Below, one piece after another: positions 16,370 to 24,263 of a DNA stretch of 34,860 nucleotides (the stretch's first letter is position 1; the number at the start of each line of letters is the position of its first letter). This stretch comes from Selenomonas sp. FOBRC6. GTDB lineage: Bacteria > Bacillota > Negativicutes > Selenomonadales > Selenomonadaceae. Under the pieces are notes generated by a model. The model ran no database searches. It was not told the DNA's origin and saw only the letters and a program-made list of their open reading frames with translations. A program made the translations under genes and the position numbers. Location: contig NZ_ALKG01000135.1 in NCBI RefSeq assembly GCF_000286455.1, positions 1 to 34,860 of the forward strand, read 5' to 3'.

Positions 16370-17844
16370 TTCATCCCTCTTGCAAGCCGACCGATACGCC
16401 GCAGCATGCGCGCGGCCTCGGGCGCAGCTGACAGCTCCCTACAGGAGTCCGGCAGGAGTAGTGCAAGCACGCCCTGCTGCTCAGGTGAGAAGCCTGCCCC
16501 ACAGGCCGCACCAACGGCTGCCGTACGCTCCATATCCTCCACGAGCGTTGCCGCCGCCGAACTCACATCCCCTGCAAGCAAAAAGCGCCGCCGTTCGGAG
16601 AAGCGCACAGTTGCACGGCGGTCATAGTAAAGCGCTGCGAGACGAAACGAGGTTCCTCCCAATACGGCAGAGAGGAATCGCGCATCGTCGTTCCTGTCAT
16701 AGAGCCTGTTCAGTATCTCAATCACAGCGGCATCATCCACCCCTGTACGCTCGAGCAAGCGGATGAATGTGCCAAGCAGCGGCGCAAAGCGCGGGTTCAT
16801 GCGCACGGCTCGTTCATGCAACAGCAACGCCTCCTCCATATGACCACGCAGAGCAGCGGCCTCGCCGAGCCGCACATATGCGGTCGGTGCGAGAACACCG
16901 GAAAAATCCCCTTCGCGATAGAAGTCCTCGTGCAGGCGGATTCCCTCTGCATATGCCTCACAGGCCGTTGTAAAATACGCCCGATCCCACGCATAGGTTC
17001 CGTAGATCAGAGGGAAATCTGCCTTCTCCGGCAGTGCCTCCCGTGCAGCATCGTAGGCTGCCGTGATCTCCGCATCTGCTGCTTTTATCAGAATAAGCGA
17101 CTGAAGGAGGACGGCATGCGGACGATCCTCAGAACCCACGGGGCGATGTTCACTGTCCAGCGCCAGCCGTGCATAATGCGCAGCCTGCGGATAATCCTCC
17201 AGCGTATAATAGCAGTCCATCAGATGATATTCATCGAGCTTCTTATGCTCACCGCGCGTGCGCCGTGCGAGCAGCAGCTCCAAATCTCGTTTGGATTTCT
17301 GCTTGATGATGCGCGGTGAGTAGCCCGTATGGTAGAGCGTCAGCCCCGGTGCCATCATCATCTCGCGCCCCGCATCGCCGCTGAGATTCTCCACATGTTC
17401 GTGAATGCTCCCCACAAAGCGGATATGCGGTGCACGACGAAAGATACGCTGAACCTCGGCGGTCGTCCCCATGAGAGCACCCGTATCCATGTCAATATTG
17501 ACGAGATGTACGATGAACCCGTCCATCGTCTTTTTTTTGTCGTATTCCTCAATCAGCGGCCGCACACGCGGCTCGCTTTCTTCGGTAAAATACTCATCCG
17601 CATCGGTAAAGACCACCCAGTCCCCCGCAGCCTGATCGAGTGCAAAATTCTTCGCTGCGGCGAAGTCATTGATCCAGTCAAAATGAAAGACCTGAGCCCC
17701 ACCCGCGCGTGCAATCTCCACCGTTGCATCCGTCGATCCCGTATCGACCACGATCATCTCATCAGCAAAGACGCGCATGGATCTGAGCCAGCGCGGCAGA
17801 TTCTCCGCCTCGTTCTTCGTGATGACACACGCCGAGATCTTCAT
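16366..17844 (-). CDS. GT2 glycosyltransferase with TPR-like C-terminus
   Basis: 492-aa protein. The N-terminal GT2 domain (about 1-230) resembles the SunS-type GT2/TPR family: [33 protein letters not shown] (32-45), [15 protein letters not shown], the metal-binding DADEY (81-85), GSIHEH (145-150) and YHTGYS (171-176). The C-terminal 250 residues are helical, with TPR-like units such as [27 protein letters not shown]. Enzymes of this type transfer a sugar to peptide or protein side chains or extend such glycans. The start is ATG 17844, overlapping the TGA of the upstream gene as ATGA; the in-frame region further upstream is coding sequence of the neighbour. Donor and acceptor are not known; flagellin is the obvious candidate from position. 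Confidence 0.88.
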   Translation of the reverse strand: MKISACVITKNEAENLPRWLRSMRVFADEMIVVDTGSTDATVEIARAGGAQVFHFDWINDFAAAKNFALDQAAGDWVVFTDADEYFTEESEPRVRPLIEEYDKKKTMDGFIVHLVNIDMDTGALMGTTAEVQRIFRRAPHIRFVGSIHEHVENLSGDAGREMMMAPGLTLYHTGYSPRIIKQKSKRDLELLLARRTRGEHKKLDEYHLMDCYYTLEDYPQAAHYARLALDSEHRPVGSEDRPHAVLLQSLILIKAADAEITAAYDAAREALPEKADFPLIYGTYAWDRAYFTTACEAYAEGIRLHEDFYREGDFSGVLAPTAYVRLGEAAALRGHMEEALLLHERAVRMNPRFAPLLGTFIRLLERTGVDDAAVIEILNRLYDRNDDARFLSAVLGGTSFRLAALYYDRRATVRFSERRRFLLAGDVSSAAATLVEDMERTAAVGAACGAGFSPEQQGVLALLLPDSCRELSAAPEAARMLRRIGRLARGMK

Positions 17845-20800
17845 TGTATCAGCTCCATCAATTCCTTCGATTTCCGGTGCATGGGATCGAGCACAAGTAC
17901 ACGTGCCAGATACTTTTCCGCCTCTGCGCGCAGACCGAGCTGCAGCGAGGCAAATGCCATCCCATAGATGCTGTCCGCCGTTTCTCCCTCCTGCGCAGTA
18001 AGAATCGCCCATCCAATGAGAGCCCCCTCCCAGCGATCTGCTCTGACGAAGCCTTCCGCTGCGGAGTGCAGACACGCTACGCCATAGTCTGCAGATATGC
18101 GCAGGAAACGCTCACTCTGCGCCGCATCCGCATGGTGGATAAATGCCTCGCGCACGAGGTCATAGCCCTCCCTGCCTTCAGGTAGCGCCACCGCATCCGG
18201 TTCATCGTAATGCCGCCAAAATGCCCGGATGGACTGAGGCAGGAGCTCACGCAGGCGATGATAGAGCTGCGGACTCTCCGCATTCCGATCACGCTCCAAG
18301 CGCAGCAAGATTTCCGGCATTTCACGCACATATTCAGCCAACGAACCGACAACCTGGTTGCCCAACTCCTCCGGCGCAAGAGCACGTGCCTTTTCATAGA
18401 TTGCAGGGCTGGATGCAAGGCGTCCTGTCCTGCTGGAGAAGGCCGCACGTGCCGCCGCCGCAAGTGCAAGCCATCCATAGCTGTCCGCAAAGCGCATGAG
18501 ATAGGCGCACGTTTCCTGATCCTCGCCGAGCATTTCGAGCAGAGCGCCCAAAAGTTTCGCCGCATCCTCAGATGCGTGCAGCTCCACAAAAACATCCAGA
18601 GCCTCTTCACGCGCCGTATCAAACGCAAGCGCACGCGAGGCTTCCTCCTCTGCCGCAGTATTATCCCCCATCTCCATCAGGAGGCGCGCGCGCGCAGCAG
18701 ATACCGCCCCCGCCCATGCAGGGAATTCAGAAGCCTCCCCGCTCTCATCCGCAGGGCTCTCATATCGTTCAAGCGCACGTGTCAGCTCAGGCAGCGCTGC
18801 CGCGTCCCCGCGCGCCGCAAGCAGAAGACCCAAGCGCCCATAAAAATCGGGCAGCTGCGGGAATGTGCGGCATGCAGTCCTTGCGGCCTCAACCTGTTCT
18901 ACAAGCGGAACATGCTCCTTTTCCATTGCATCCAAGAGGAGATGATGGAGATGGCTCTGTGCCCCAATCGAGGTCACATCCTCCTCCAATGCTGCACGCA
19001 CGTAAATAAGTGCCGACGCATACTGTCCAAGCCCGTAATAGGTATCCGCAAGATAACGGCAGTCTCCGAGCTGAAGCCCTGCCTCCGCAATTCTCTGCTC
19101 CATCAGTGCGAGGTTTCGTTCGTGCTTGGCACGGATTCGTCCCGACGAGTAGCCCACATGGCGGATGGAGAGCGCTGCGGGCTCATGATAGAGTGCCGGC
19201 TTCCCCCCTTCTTTTCGCAGTACTTCATGTACACGCCCTTCATAGAAGAGCCCACGCCCCATGCGCAGGAGGCGGACATGCGGCGCACGCCCCGTTACGC
19301 GCTCATTCGCATCCTCATCCACATGCACGATCGGCAGGAGCACAGCATCCACATGCGGCAGAATAACATCCACCATTGCAAGATAGGCACGCACTTCCGA
19401 CGGGTCAAAGAAGGACTCGTCGGCATCCAATACGGCTGCCCAGTCTCCACTCACCGCATTGATTGCGGCATTCCGTGCAGCTGCAAAATCATCCTGCCAC
19501 GCAAAATCAACGACCTTCGCCCCTGCATTTTCAGCAAGCGCGCGCGTCCCATCCTGTGAGCCCGTATCGATGACAATGCGTTCATCTGCATAGGCAGCTG
19601 TATTGGCAAGCCATGTTTCCATATCCCGTGCATCGTCGCGCACAAAGACTGCAGCCGTGATGAGCAGTTCCTTTGCGCGTGCTGCAATATGATTCCAGAT
19701 ACCAAGCCGCCGCCGCAGTTCAGCGCACATCTCCGCCGTAAAGAGAGAACGATCCGTCCCTGTCTCAGGCAGCTCTGCTGCAAGAGCAGTCTCCGCTGCC
19801 GTGATCGCCTCCTCGTAACGATGAAATGCCGCCAGAGCCTCGGCGTACTCCGCATGCATCTCGGGAAGTTCCGAAAACGCGCGAGCTGCCTGCTCCGCAA
19901 CGGCAAGATATTTTTCTCTGCGTGCGGGCTGCTCCCCATAGATCCGCAGGAGGATGCGCCAACAGCTGCTCGCATAGACTACAGAACGGCGCCCAAGCGC
20001 GATATCGCGAAGAGCATATCGCTCTGCCATCCGTTCATCTCCGAGATTATCATAGGTCTCTGCGAGATATCGCCAGCAGCGATCCGGATGCTCTGTATGT
20101 TTCACTTCTGCGAGGAGAAGCCGTAGATTGCGCTCCCCCTTTTCACGTGTCAACGCGGCAGAATATCCTGTGTGCACAAGTGTCAGCATCTCCGACGCAA
20201 TGATACGGGAAGGTGGAGCTGTCCCGTCCGCATCCCGCAATTCCTCATGAATCCTTCCGACATAGCGTCGCCCCCCCCGACTGCGAAAGATGCGCGGTGC
20301 ATAGGAGTCAAGCAGAACCCCCCCGCTTTTCTCATCAATATTATGCCATGGTACCAGAAGCACCTCTGCATCTTCAGCATGGGCCTGTTCTATCACGGCG
20401 CGCAAATGTGTGCGAGTCTCTGCGGAGAAGTATTCATCCGCATCGATAAAGACGATCCAATCTCCCGCTGCATGGGAAAGTGCCGCATTGCGCGCAGCCG
20501 CAAAGTCATCTGCCCACGGGATATGATATACAGTCGCGCCGAAAGACTCTGCTACATGCATAGAATCATCAGAGGAGCCCGTATCAACGACGATCAGCTC
20601 ATCAACTTCATCACACAGGCTCTCAATGGAGTTTTTCAGATGAACAGCATCGTTGCGCACAATATAGCATGCCGTAATGCGAAGCATCTGCTTCTCCTCG
20701 CCAACTGCAGACACTTCCATATACGACTTCTCCTTCTCCAACCAAGCACTCACCTTTTCCGGCTCTTCCAAATGCTTATAAATCTGCGCAATTCGATCTG

Positions 20801-21773
20801 CCACACGGGCTGCAGCAGCGTGATTAAAGAATGATGAATCATGGATTGCGGAAAAATCATGGTCGTAATGCTGCAAGGCTTCCTCAAAACTATCCGCCGC
20901 ATCCTGATAGCGCGCAAGCCCGCATAGAATCATCCCTCGCTGCGCATAAAAATCCGGCAGATTTGGAAACTTTGCAAGAGCCTCCTCTGCCAGTATTAGC
21001 ATCTCCTCATCCGAGTAATGCAGAGCCCGCATAGACTCAATCATCTGATGATAGATCTTACTCTCTTCCCCAATGAAGACGACATCTTCCTGCAGAGCCG
21101 CCTTGGAAAACTCCAGGGTTTTCGCATAGTCTTTCAGACCGAAGTAACAATCCGCCAAATAAAAGGCATGCATTGCCTTCCAGCCATGAAGGGCAGCATC
21201 CCGTTCAAGCATGGCAATATTGCGGCGAATCTTCTCCTCTCCCCGCTCCGTAAGATAGCCTGTATGTCCGGCGGCAAGGCGCTCATCTCCATAGACAAGT
21301 ATACGCTCCGCCCTATCATCGCGTATGACTTGCTCGTGAATCATCCCCTCGTAGTGCAGCCCCGGCATACGCAGGATCCGCGGGCTCCACAGATACATGG
21401 CATCTGCGAAAGAGTTCTCTGTCATGAAATTACAGAGTGAGATCATAATGATATCAAAGGTCGGATTCGCACTTACAATGCCTTCAATTCCATCGCGCAA
21501 GCTATTCGGATAAAAGAAATATTCATCGGCATCCAAAAAGATGGCCAAATCCCCCGTACATTGTTCGAGTGCATAATTGCGTGCAAGAGCAAAGTCATTC
21601 TGCCACGGGAAATCATAGATGCGTGCACAAAATTCATCAGCAGCACGCGCGACCTCGGAACTCCCGGATGTCGAAACAACAATAATTTCATCTGCCGCCT
21701 GTCGAACAGAGGCAAGGGAACGGCGCAGTTCATCAGCTTCGTCCTTTACAATATAGCAGGCGGAGATCTTCAT
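17841..21773 (-). CDS. Triple GT2/TPR glycosyltransferase
   Basis: 1310-aa protein holding three repeats of the GT2-plus-TPR module, first gene of the island. Module 1 (1-350): [17 protein letters not shown] (81-85), MIHEQ (144-148), HTGY (170-173); its nucleotide-binding segment reads [11 protein letters not shown] instead of VVDTGSxD. Module 2 (364-690): [26 protein letters not shown] (444-448), RIHEE, HTGYS. Module 3 (704-1000): [25 protein letters not shown] (783-787), RVHEV, HVGYS. TPR-like helices follow each module, and the C-terminal 300 residues are all helical and acidic. The start is ATG 21773 with AAAGGA 8 bases upstream; an ATG three codons earlier has no better site. It is probably a processive or multi-sugar transferase acting on flagellin (inference). 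It is driven by the promoter at 21807-21835. Confidence 0.88.
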   Translation of the reverse strand: MKISACYIVKDEADELRRSLASVRQAADEIIVVSTSGSSEVARAADEFCARIYDFPWQNDFALARNYALEQCTGDLAIFLDADEYFFYPNSLRDGIEGIVSANPTFDIIMISLCNFMTENSFADAMYLWSPRILRMPGLHYEGMIHEQVIRDDRAERILVYGDERLAAGHTGYLTERGEEKIRRNIAMLERDAALHGWKAMHAFYLADCYFGLKDYAKTLEFSKAALQEDVVFIGEESKIYHQMIESMRALHYSDEEMLILAEEALAKFPNLPDFYAQRGMILCGLARYQDAADSFEEALQHYDHDFSAIHDSSFFNHAAAARVADRIAQIYKHLEEPEKVSAWLEKEKSYMEVSAVGEEKQMLRITACYIVRNDAVHLKNSIESLCDEVDELIVVDTGSSDDSMHVAESFGATVYHIPWADDFAAARNAALSHAAGDWIVFIDADEYFSAETRTHLRAVIEQAHAEDAEVLLVPWHNIDEKSGGVLLDSYAPRIFRSRGGRRYVGRIHEELRDADGTAPPSRIIASEMLTLVHTGYSAALTREKGERNLRLLLAEVKHTEHPDRCWRYLAETYDNLGDERMAERYALRDIALGRRSVVYASSCWRILLRIYGEQPARREKYLAVAEQAARAFSELPEMHAEYAEALAAFHRYEEAITAAETALAAELPETGTDRSLFTAEMCAELRRRLGIWNHIAARAKELLITAAVFVRDDARDMETWLANTAAYADERIVIDTGSQDGTRALAENAGAKVVDFAWQDDFAAARNAAINAVSGDWAAVLDADESFFDPSEVRAYLAMVDVILPHVDAVLLPIVHVDEDANERVTGRAPHVRLLRMGRGLFYEGRVHEVLRKEGGKPALYHEPAALSIRHVGYSSGRIRAKHERNLALMEQRIAEAGLQLGDCRYLADTYYGLGQYASALIYVRAALEEDVTSIGAQSHLHHLLLDAMEKEHVPLVEQVEAARTACRTFPQLPDFYGRLGLLLAARGDAAALPELTRALERYESPADESGEASEFPAWAGAVSAARARLLMEMGDNTAAEEEASRALAFDTAREEALDVFVELHASEDAAKLLGALLEMLGEDQETCAYLMRFADSYGWLALAAAARAAFSSRTGRLASSPAIYEKARALAPEELGNQVVGSLAEYVREMPEILLRLERDRNAESPQLYHRLRELLPQSIRAFWRHYDEPDAVALPEGREGYDLVREAFIHHADAAQSERFLRISADYGVACLHSAAEGFVRADRWEGALIGWAILTAQEGETADSIYGMAFASLQLGLRAEAEKYLARVLVLDPMHRKSKELMELIQ

Positions 21774-21806
21774 AGCGCACATCCTTTCATCTCTGTTCAA
21801 AGAATC

Positions 21807-21835
21807 ATTATACGCGATATAAGTAAAATTAGCAA
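21807..21835 (-). promoter_or_regulatory. Sigma-A promoter of the glycosyltransferase island
   Basis: The minus strand has TTGCTA (21835-21830), a 17-base spacer and TATAAT (21812-21807). The -35 box lies within the U-tract of the flagellin terminator, so the island starts a new transcript directly behind flagellin. I see no sigma-28 motif here. Confidence 0.75.
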
Positions 21836-21868
21836 AGAAAAAGAACCCCTCCCCGAAGGGAGAGGTTC
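21834..21868 (-). terminator. Rho-independent terminator of flagellin
   Basis: 11-bp stem (21858-21868 with 21843-21853, one G-U wobble), TTCG tetraloop and TTCTTTTTC on the minus strand, 31 bases after the flagellin stop. Strong and canonical. Confidence 0.95.
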
Positions 21869-21898
21869 CTGTCATCCGTAAGTATGCGCCGAAGCGAA

Positions 21899-23227
21899 TT
21901 ACTGGAGGAGCGAGAGGACAGCCGAGCTGTTCTGGTTGGCCTGTGCGAGCATGGACTGCGCAGCCTGGAGCAGCACGTTGTTCTTCGTGTAGTTCGTCAT
22001 CTCCTTCGCCATATCCGCATCGCGAATCGTGGACTCGGAGTTCTGAACGTTCTCGGACGCCGTCGTGAGGTTCGAGCTCGTGTAGTTGAGGCGGGTCTGA
22101 ACAGCGCCGATGTTCGCCTGCTCATCGAGAGCCTTCTGGAGAGCCGTCTCGAGCGTGTTGATTGCAGCGTTTGCCTTGTCCTGCGTCTGAACGCTGAGAA
22201 CAGAGCCATCCGTGCCCTTGAGGCCGAGTGCGAGCGAACGCATATCCGTCATGCTGACCTTGATCGCCTGATTTGCCTTCGTGCCCGTCTGGAGAACGAG
22301 AGCGTTGTCCTCGGACTTGTTCTCTGCACGAACGCGCTCGTTGAACGCATCGAGAGCGGTGTTCGCCGTCTTGCGGATTGCCCCCGTATTGTCCGTGATC
22401 GAGATCGTGAACGAGGAGATCTGGAAGGTCGTGCCCGTTCCCTTTGCCTCAATCGAGAGGGCAGACTTGTTGTCAGCCGTGTAGACGCTGTTGCCGGCCT
22501 TGTCGTAGCCGATCAGCGCTGCCTCACGCGTCGTGCCCATGAGCGTCGTGCCAGCGAATGACTCCGTACCATTGTATGCCTTCTGCGAGAGAATATCAGA
22601 AAGCACATTCGTGGAACCAACCGCGAAGGTCGTCGTGTACGTGCGACCCTGACGGACATAGGAAACTGTGACGTTATCCGTCGACTGGATGTTGAGGCTC
22701 TCGTTCGTGCGGCTTTCAAGAGACGTCAGCGCAGAAGCCCACGCCGAAGCCGTGCTCAGCGCACCGTTCGAAAGGATCGTGCAGGTCGCCGTGCCCTTGC
22801 TGTTACGGGAGCCATCGACGAGGTACTTGCCGTTGTACGTTGCAAGCGCGTTGTCGTCGATCTGATCAACCATCTGGTTGATCTCCTTCTGGATCGTGCG
22901 GCGATCCTCATCCGTGTTCGTGTCGTTCGCTGCGTTGATCGCCTTTTCCTTCAGGGTCTTGAGAATCTCGACCGTGCTGGAAACTGCGCCCTCAGCGGTA
23001 CGCATCATGCTGTTGCCGTTCTGTGCGTTCTGGTTGTCCTGATCGAGCGAACGGATCTGGACGCGCATACGCTCGGAGATGGCATAGCCGGAAGCGTCAT
23101 CGCCAGCGGTGTTGATCTTCATGCCCGAGGAGACCTTCTGAAGGCTCTTCGCGAGTGCCGACTGATTCTTGTTCAGGATGTTGAGCGTGTTGACCGCCGA
23201 CATGTTGTTCTTAACTACCATTGCCAT
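21899..23227 (-). CDS. fliC: Flagellin
   Basis: 442-aa filament protein (fliC/hag). The conserved N-terminal D0/D1 region starts [22 protein letters not shown] and has [27 protein letters not shown]; the C-terminal D1/D0 region ends with [24 protein letters not shown] and SLLQ. The variable centre (about 165-320) is rich in Ser and Thr and is the likely surface for O-glycosylation by the island downstream. The start is ATG 23227 with GGGAGGA 8 bases upstream. It has sigma-28-like and sigma-A-like promoters, a long leader with CsrA-type motifs and a strong terminator, so it is a separate unit between the chaperone genes and the glycosyltransferases. Flagellin is secreted by the flagellar type III system with help of FliS. 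Confidence 0.97.
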   Translation of the reverse strand: MAMVVKNNMSAVNTLNILNKNQSALAKSLQKVSSGMKINTAGDDASGYAISERMRVQIRSLDQDNQNAQNGNSMMRTAEGAVSSTVEILKTLKEKAINAANDTNTDEDRRTIQKEINQMVDQIDDNALATYNGKYLVDGSRNSKGTATCTILSNGALSTASAWASALTSLESRTNESLNIQSTDNVTVSYVRQGRTYTTTFAVGSTNVLSDILSQKAYNGTESFAGTTLMGTTREAALIGYDKAGNSVYTADNKSALSIEAKGTGTTFQISSFTISITDNTGAIRKTANTALDAFNERVRAENKSEDNALVLQTGTKANQAIKVSMTDMRSLALGLKGTDGSVLSVQTQDKANAAINTLETALQKALDEQANIGAVQTRLNYTSSNLTTASENVQNSESTIRDADMAKEMTNYTKNNVLLQAAQSMLAQANQNSSAVLSLLQ

Positions 23228-23235
23228 GTGTAAAT

Positions 23236-23243
23236 TCCTCCCT
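23236..23243 (-). promoter_or_regulatory. Flagellin Shine-Dalgarno with overlapping CsrA-type site
   Basis: The minus strand reads AGGGAGGA 8 bases before the ATG. AGGGA fits the CsrA ANGGA core and overlaps the ribosome binding site, as CsrA site BS2 does in the B. subtilis hag leader. A hairpin with a perfect 6-bp stem (23249-23265, 5-base loop) lies directly upstream. Confidence 0.5.
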
Positions 23244-23248
23244 GGTGT

Positions 23249-23265
23249 TTCCGGACGTGCCGGAA
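23249..23265 (-). promoter_or_regulatory. Hairpin directly upstream of the flagellin ribosome binding site
   Basis: Perfect 6-bp stem (TTCCGG / CCGGAA) with a 5-base loop in the flagellin leader. It may protect the transcript or position CsrA next to the ribosome binding site; function not shown. Confidence 0.5.
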
Positions 23266-23279
23266 TGTTGAATGTATGT

Positions 23280-23297
23280 GCGGACATCCGTGCCCGC
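23280..23297 (-). promoter_or_regulatory. Leader hairpin with ACGGA loop, candidate CsrA site
   Basis: Six-bp stem (one G-U wobble) whose 6-base loop is ACGGAT on the minus strand. ANGGA in a hairpin loop is the classical high-affinity CsrA target. It lies about 55 bases before the flagellin start, comparable to site BS1 of the B. subtilis hag leader. Confidence 0.55.
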
Positions 23298-23331
23298 TGT
23301 ATAATAGGCAAGTGACGCGTCTATCCTGTGT

Positions 23332-23359
23332 GGCTGCTAGCTAGCCATCCATGGCAGCC
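23332..23359 (-). promoter_or_regulatory. Larger leader hairpin of flagellin
   Basis: GGCTGC / GCAGCC stem with a 16-base loop that contains ATGGA, a third ANGGA motif. It lies near the 5' end of the leader predicted from the sigma-28 promoter and may stabilise the mRNA or bind CsrA. Confidence 0.4.
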
Positions 23360-23392
23360 GCCCCGCTTGCTTATTATCGCCTTACATAAAGT

Positions 23393-23419
23393 ATATCGTC
23401 GCAATGAAGACATACTTAA
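23393..23419 (-). promoter_or_regulatory. Sigma-28 (FliA/SigD) promoter of flagellin
   Basis: The minus strand carries TTAAGTAT (23419-23412), an 11-base spacer and GACGATAT (23400-23393), against the consensus TAAAGTTT-N11-GCCGATAA. Element spacing is exact and four of sixteen positions differ. The expected start near 23386 gives a leader of about 160 bases. Confidence 0.75.
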
Positions 23420-23435
23420 GTATCTGACTGGAAAT

Positions 23436-23464
23436 ATTTTACTTTTTTTTCATCTCTTTGTCAA
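23436..23464 (-). promoter_or_regulatory. Sigma-A promoter upstream of flagellin
   Basis: TTGACA (23464-23459), 17-base spacer and TAAAAT (23441-23436) on the minus strand: a full -35 match and 5/6 at -10. It lies about 40 bases upstream of the sigma-28 promoter, so flagellin may have a basal sigma-A transcript as well. Confidence 0.75.
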
Positions 23465-23465
23465 G

Positions 23466-23505
23466 GGCGGTACGCCTCTTTTTTTAGAAAAGAATTAGTA
23501 CCGCC
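23466..23505 (-). other. Hairpin over the fliT-like stop codon
   Basis: Perfect 8-bp inverted repeat (23498-23505 with 23466-23473) with a 24-base loop that includes the TAA stop (23497-23495) and A/T-rich inner complementarity. No T-run follows on the minus strand, because the flagellin -35 box begins at once. It may be a weak terminator or a processing site between the fliT-like and flagellin transcripts. Confidence 0.4.
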
Positions 23506-23839
23506 GATTGAGATTTCCGCCCAAGGGACTTGCCCCTGTGAGATCGTAGCTGTGGACGGCTGCGTTCTGACGGCGCGAACGGTTCAGCCATGCGCGCGCC
23601 TTGTACTGAATCTGCATCTCGAGCGGACGAACCTCCGCATCATATGCTGCCCATTCCGCACCCGTGCGGTAGGGATCCGACGGGAGCTCCTTGAGCAGAT
23701 CGACAACGTGCTCGCGCTGCTCGACGAGTTCAATAAAGGTATCAATCTCGTCTTCATCCACGAATTTCAGAAGTTCATGCGTGAGCATACGGTACTTCTC
23801 CCAGAGGGAGCGCGCCGTCTCATAGGATTCATCCGGCAT
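23495..23839 (-). CDS. FliT-like flagellar chaperone candidate
   Basis: 114-aa, mostly helical, acidic protein (MPDESYETARSLWEKYRMLTHELLKFV... ending GGNLNRRY). The ATG at 23839 lies within the end of fliS (11-base overlap) with GAAGGGAG upstream. In Bacillus and relatives the gene after fliS is fliT, a short helical export chaperone for the cap protein FliD, and length and helical pattern fit. Sequence similarity by eye is weak, so the name rests mainly on position. The stop lies inside the hairpin that precedes the flagellin promoters. Confidence 0.65.
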   Translation of the reverse strand: MPDESYETARSLWEKYRMLTHELLKFVDEDEIDTFIELVEQREHVVDLLKELPSDPYRTGAEWAAYDAEVRPLEMQIQYKARAWLNRSRRQNAAVHSYDLTGASPLGGNLNRRY

Positions 23840-24245
23840 AGACGCCGCTCCCTTCCATGCCCTGTGCACCTTTCTCCTCACGCGCCTTCTTCATCGCCTG
23901 CGCCCATGCATCGCGAAGCTCGGTCATGATGTCCGTCGCCTCCGCAATGATCTCAGGGTCGCTCTTCATATTGCCCTCAACGAGGCGATCATAGGCGTAA
24001 TTGTAGAGTGGCAGAAGCTGATGGGAGATCTCATAGTCCATGTTGAGCGTAACGCGGAACTCGGAGATGATATTCTGCGCTTTTTGGAGCGACGTATTTG
24101 CACTCTCGTAGTTCTTCTCCACAAGAGCCTCGACGCCCTCCTTGATGAACTTGAGGCAGCCGTTGTAGAGCATGAGGGTCAGCGCCTCAGGTGTCGCCGT
24201 CATCACCTGCTGCTTCTTATATGCCTCCGCAGCACTATTTACCAT
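23829..24245 (-). CDS. fliS: Flagellin export chaperone FliS
   Basis: 138-aa helical chaperone that binds the C-terminus of flagellin in the cytoplasm, prevents early polymerisation and, with FliW, tunes flagellin levels. The N-terminus AAEAYKKQQVMTATPEALTLMLYNGCLKFIKEG is a clear FliS signature, followed by the usual helices (NTSLQKAQNIISEFRVTLNMDYEIS, LPLYNYAYDRL) up to about 125. A Gly-rich tail follows. Start ATG 24245 with AAGGGGG upstream, 18 bases after fliD. It overlaps the fliT-like gene by 11 bases, so both are probably translated together. Confidence 0.96.
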   Translation of the reverse strand: MVNSAAEAYKKQQVMTATPEALTLMLYNGCLKFIKEGVEALVEKNYESANTSLQKAQNIISEFRVTLNMDYEISHQLLPLYNYAYDRLVEGNMKSDPEIIAEATDIMTELRDAWAQAMKKAREEKGAQGMEGSGVYAG

Positions 24246-24263
24246 ATGGGAAGCCCCCTTGCA

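Noticed and set aside
5246-21773. Island as a recent foreign insertion (prophage or genomic island)
   Set aside because: I see no integrase, tRNA, direct-repeat borders or transposase, and base and codon use look like the surrounding genes, apart from a somewhat more AT-rich stretch around 5900-7900.
17841-21773. SunS-type bacteriocin S-glycosyltransferase function for the GT2/TPR proteins
   Set aside because: The domains resemble that family, but no bacteriocin precursor, transporter or disulfide oxidoreductase is present, and the neighbour is flagellin.
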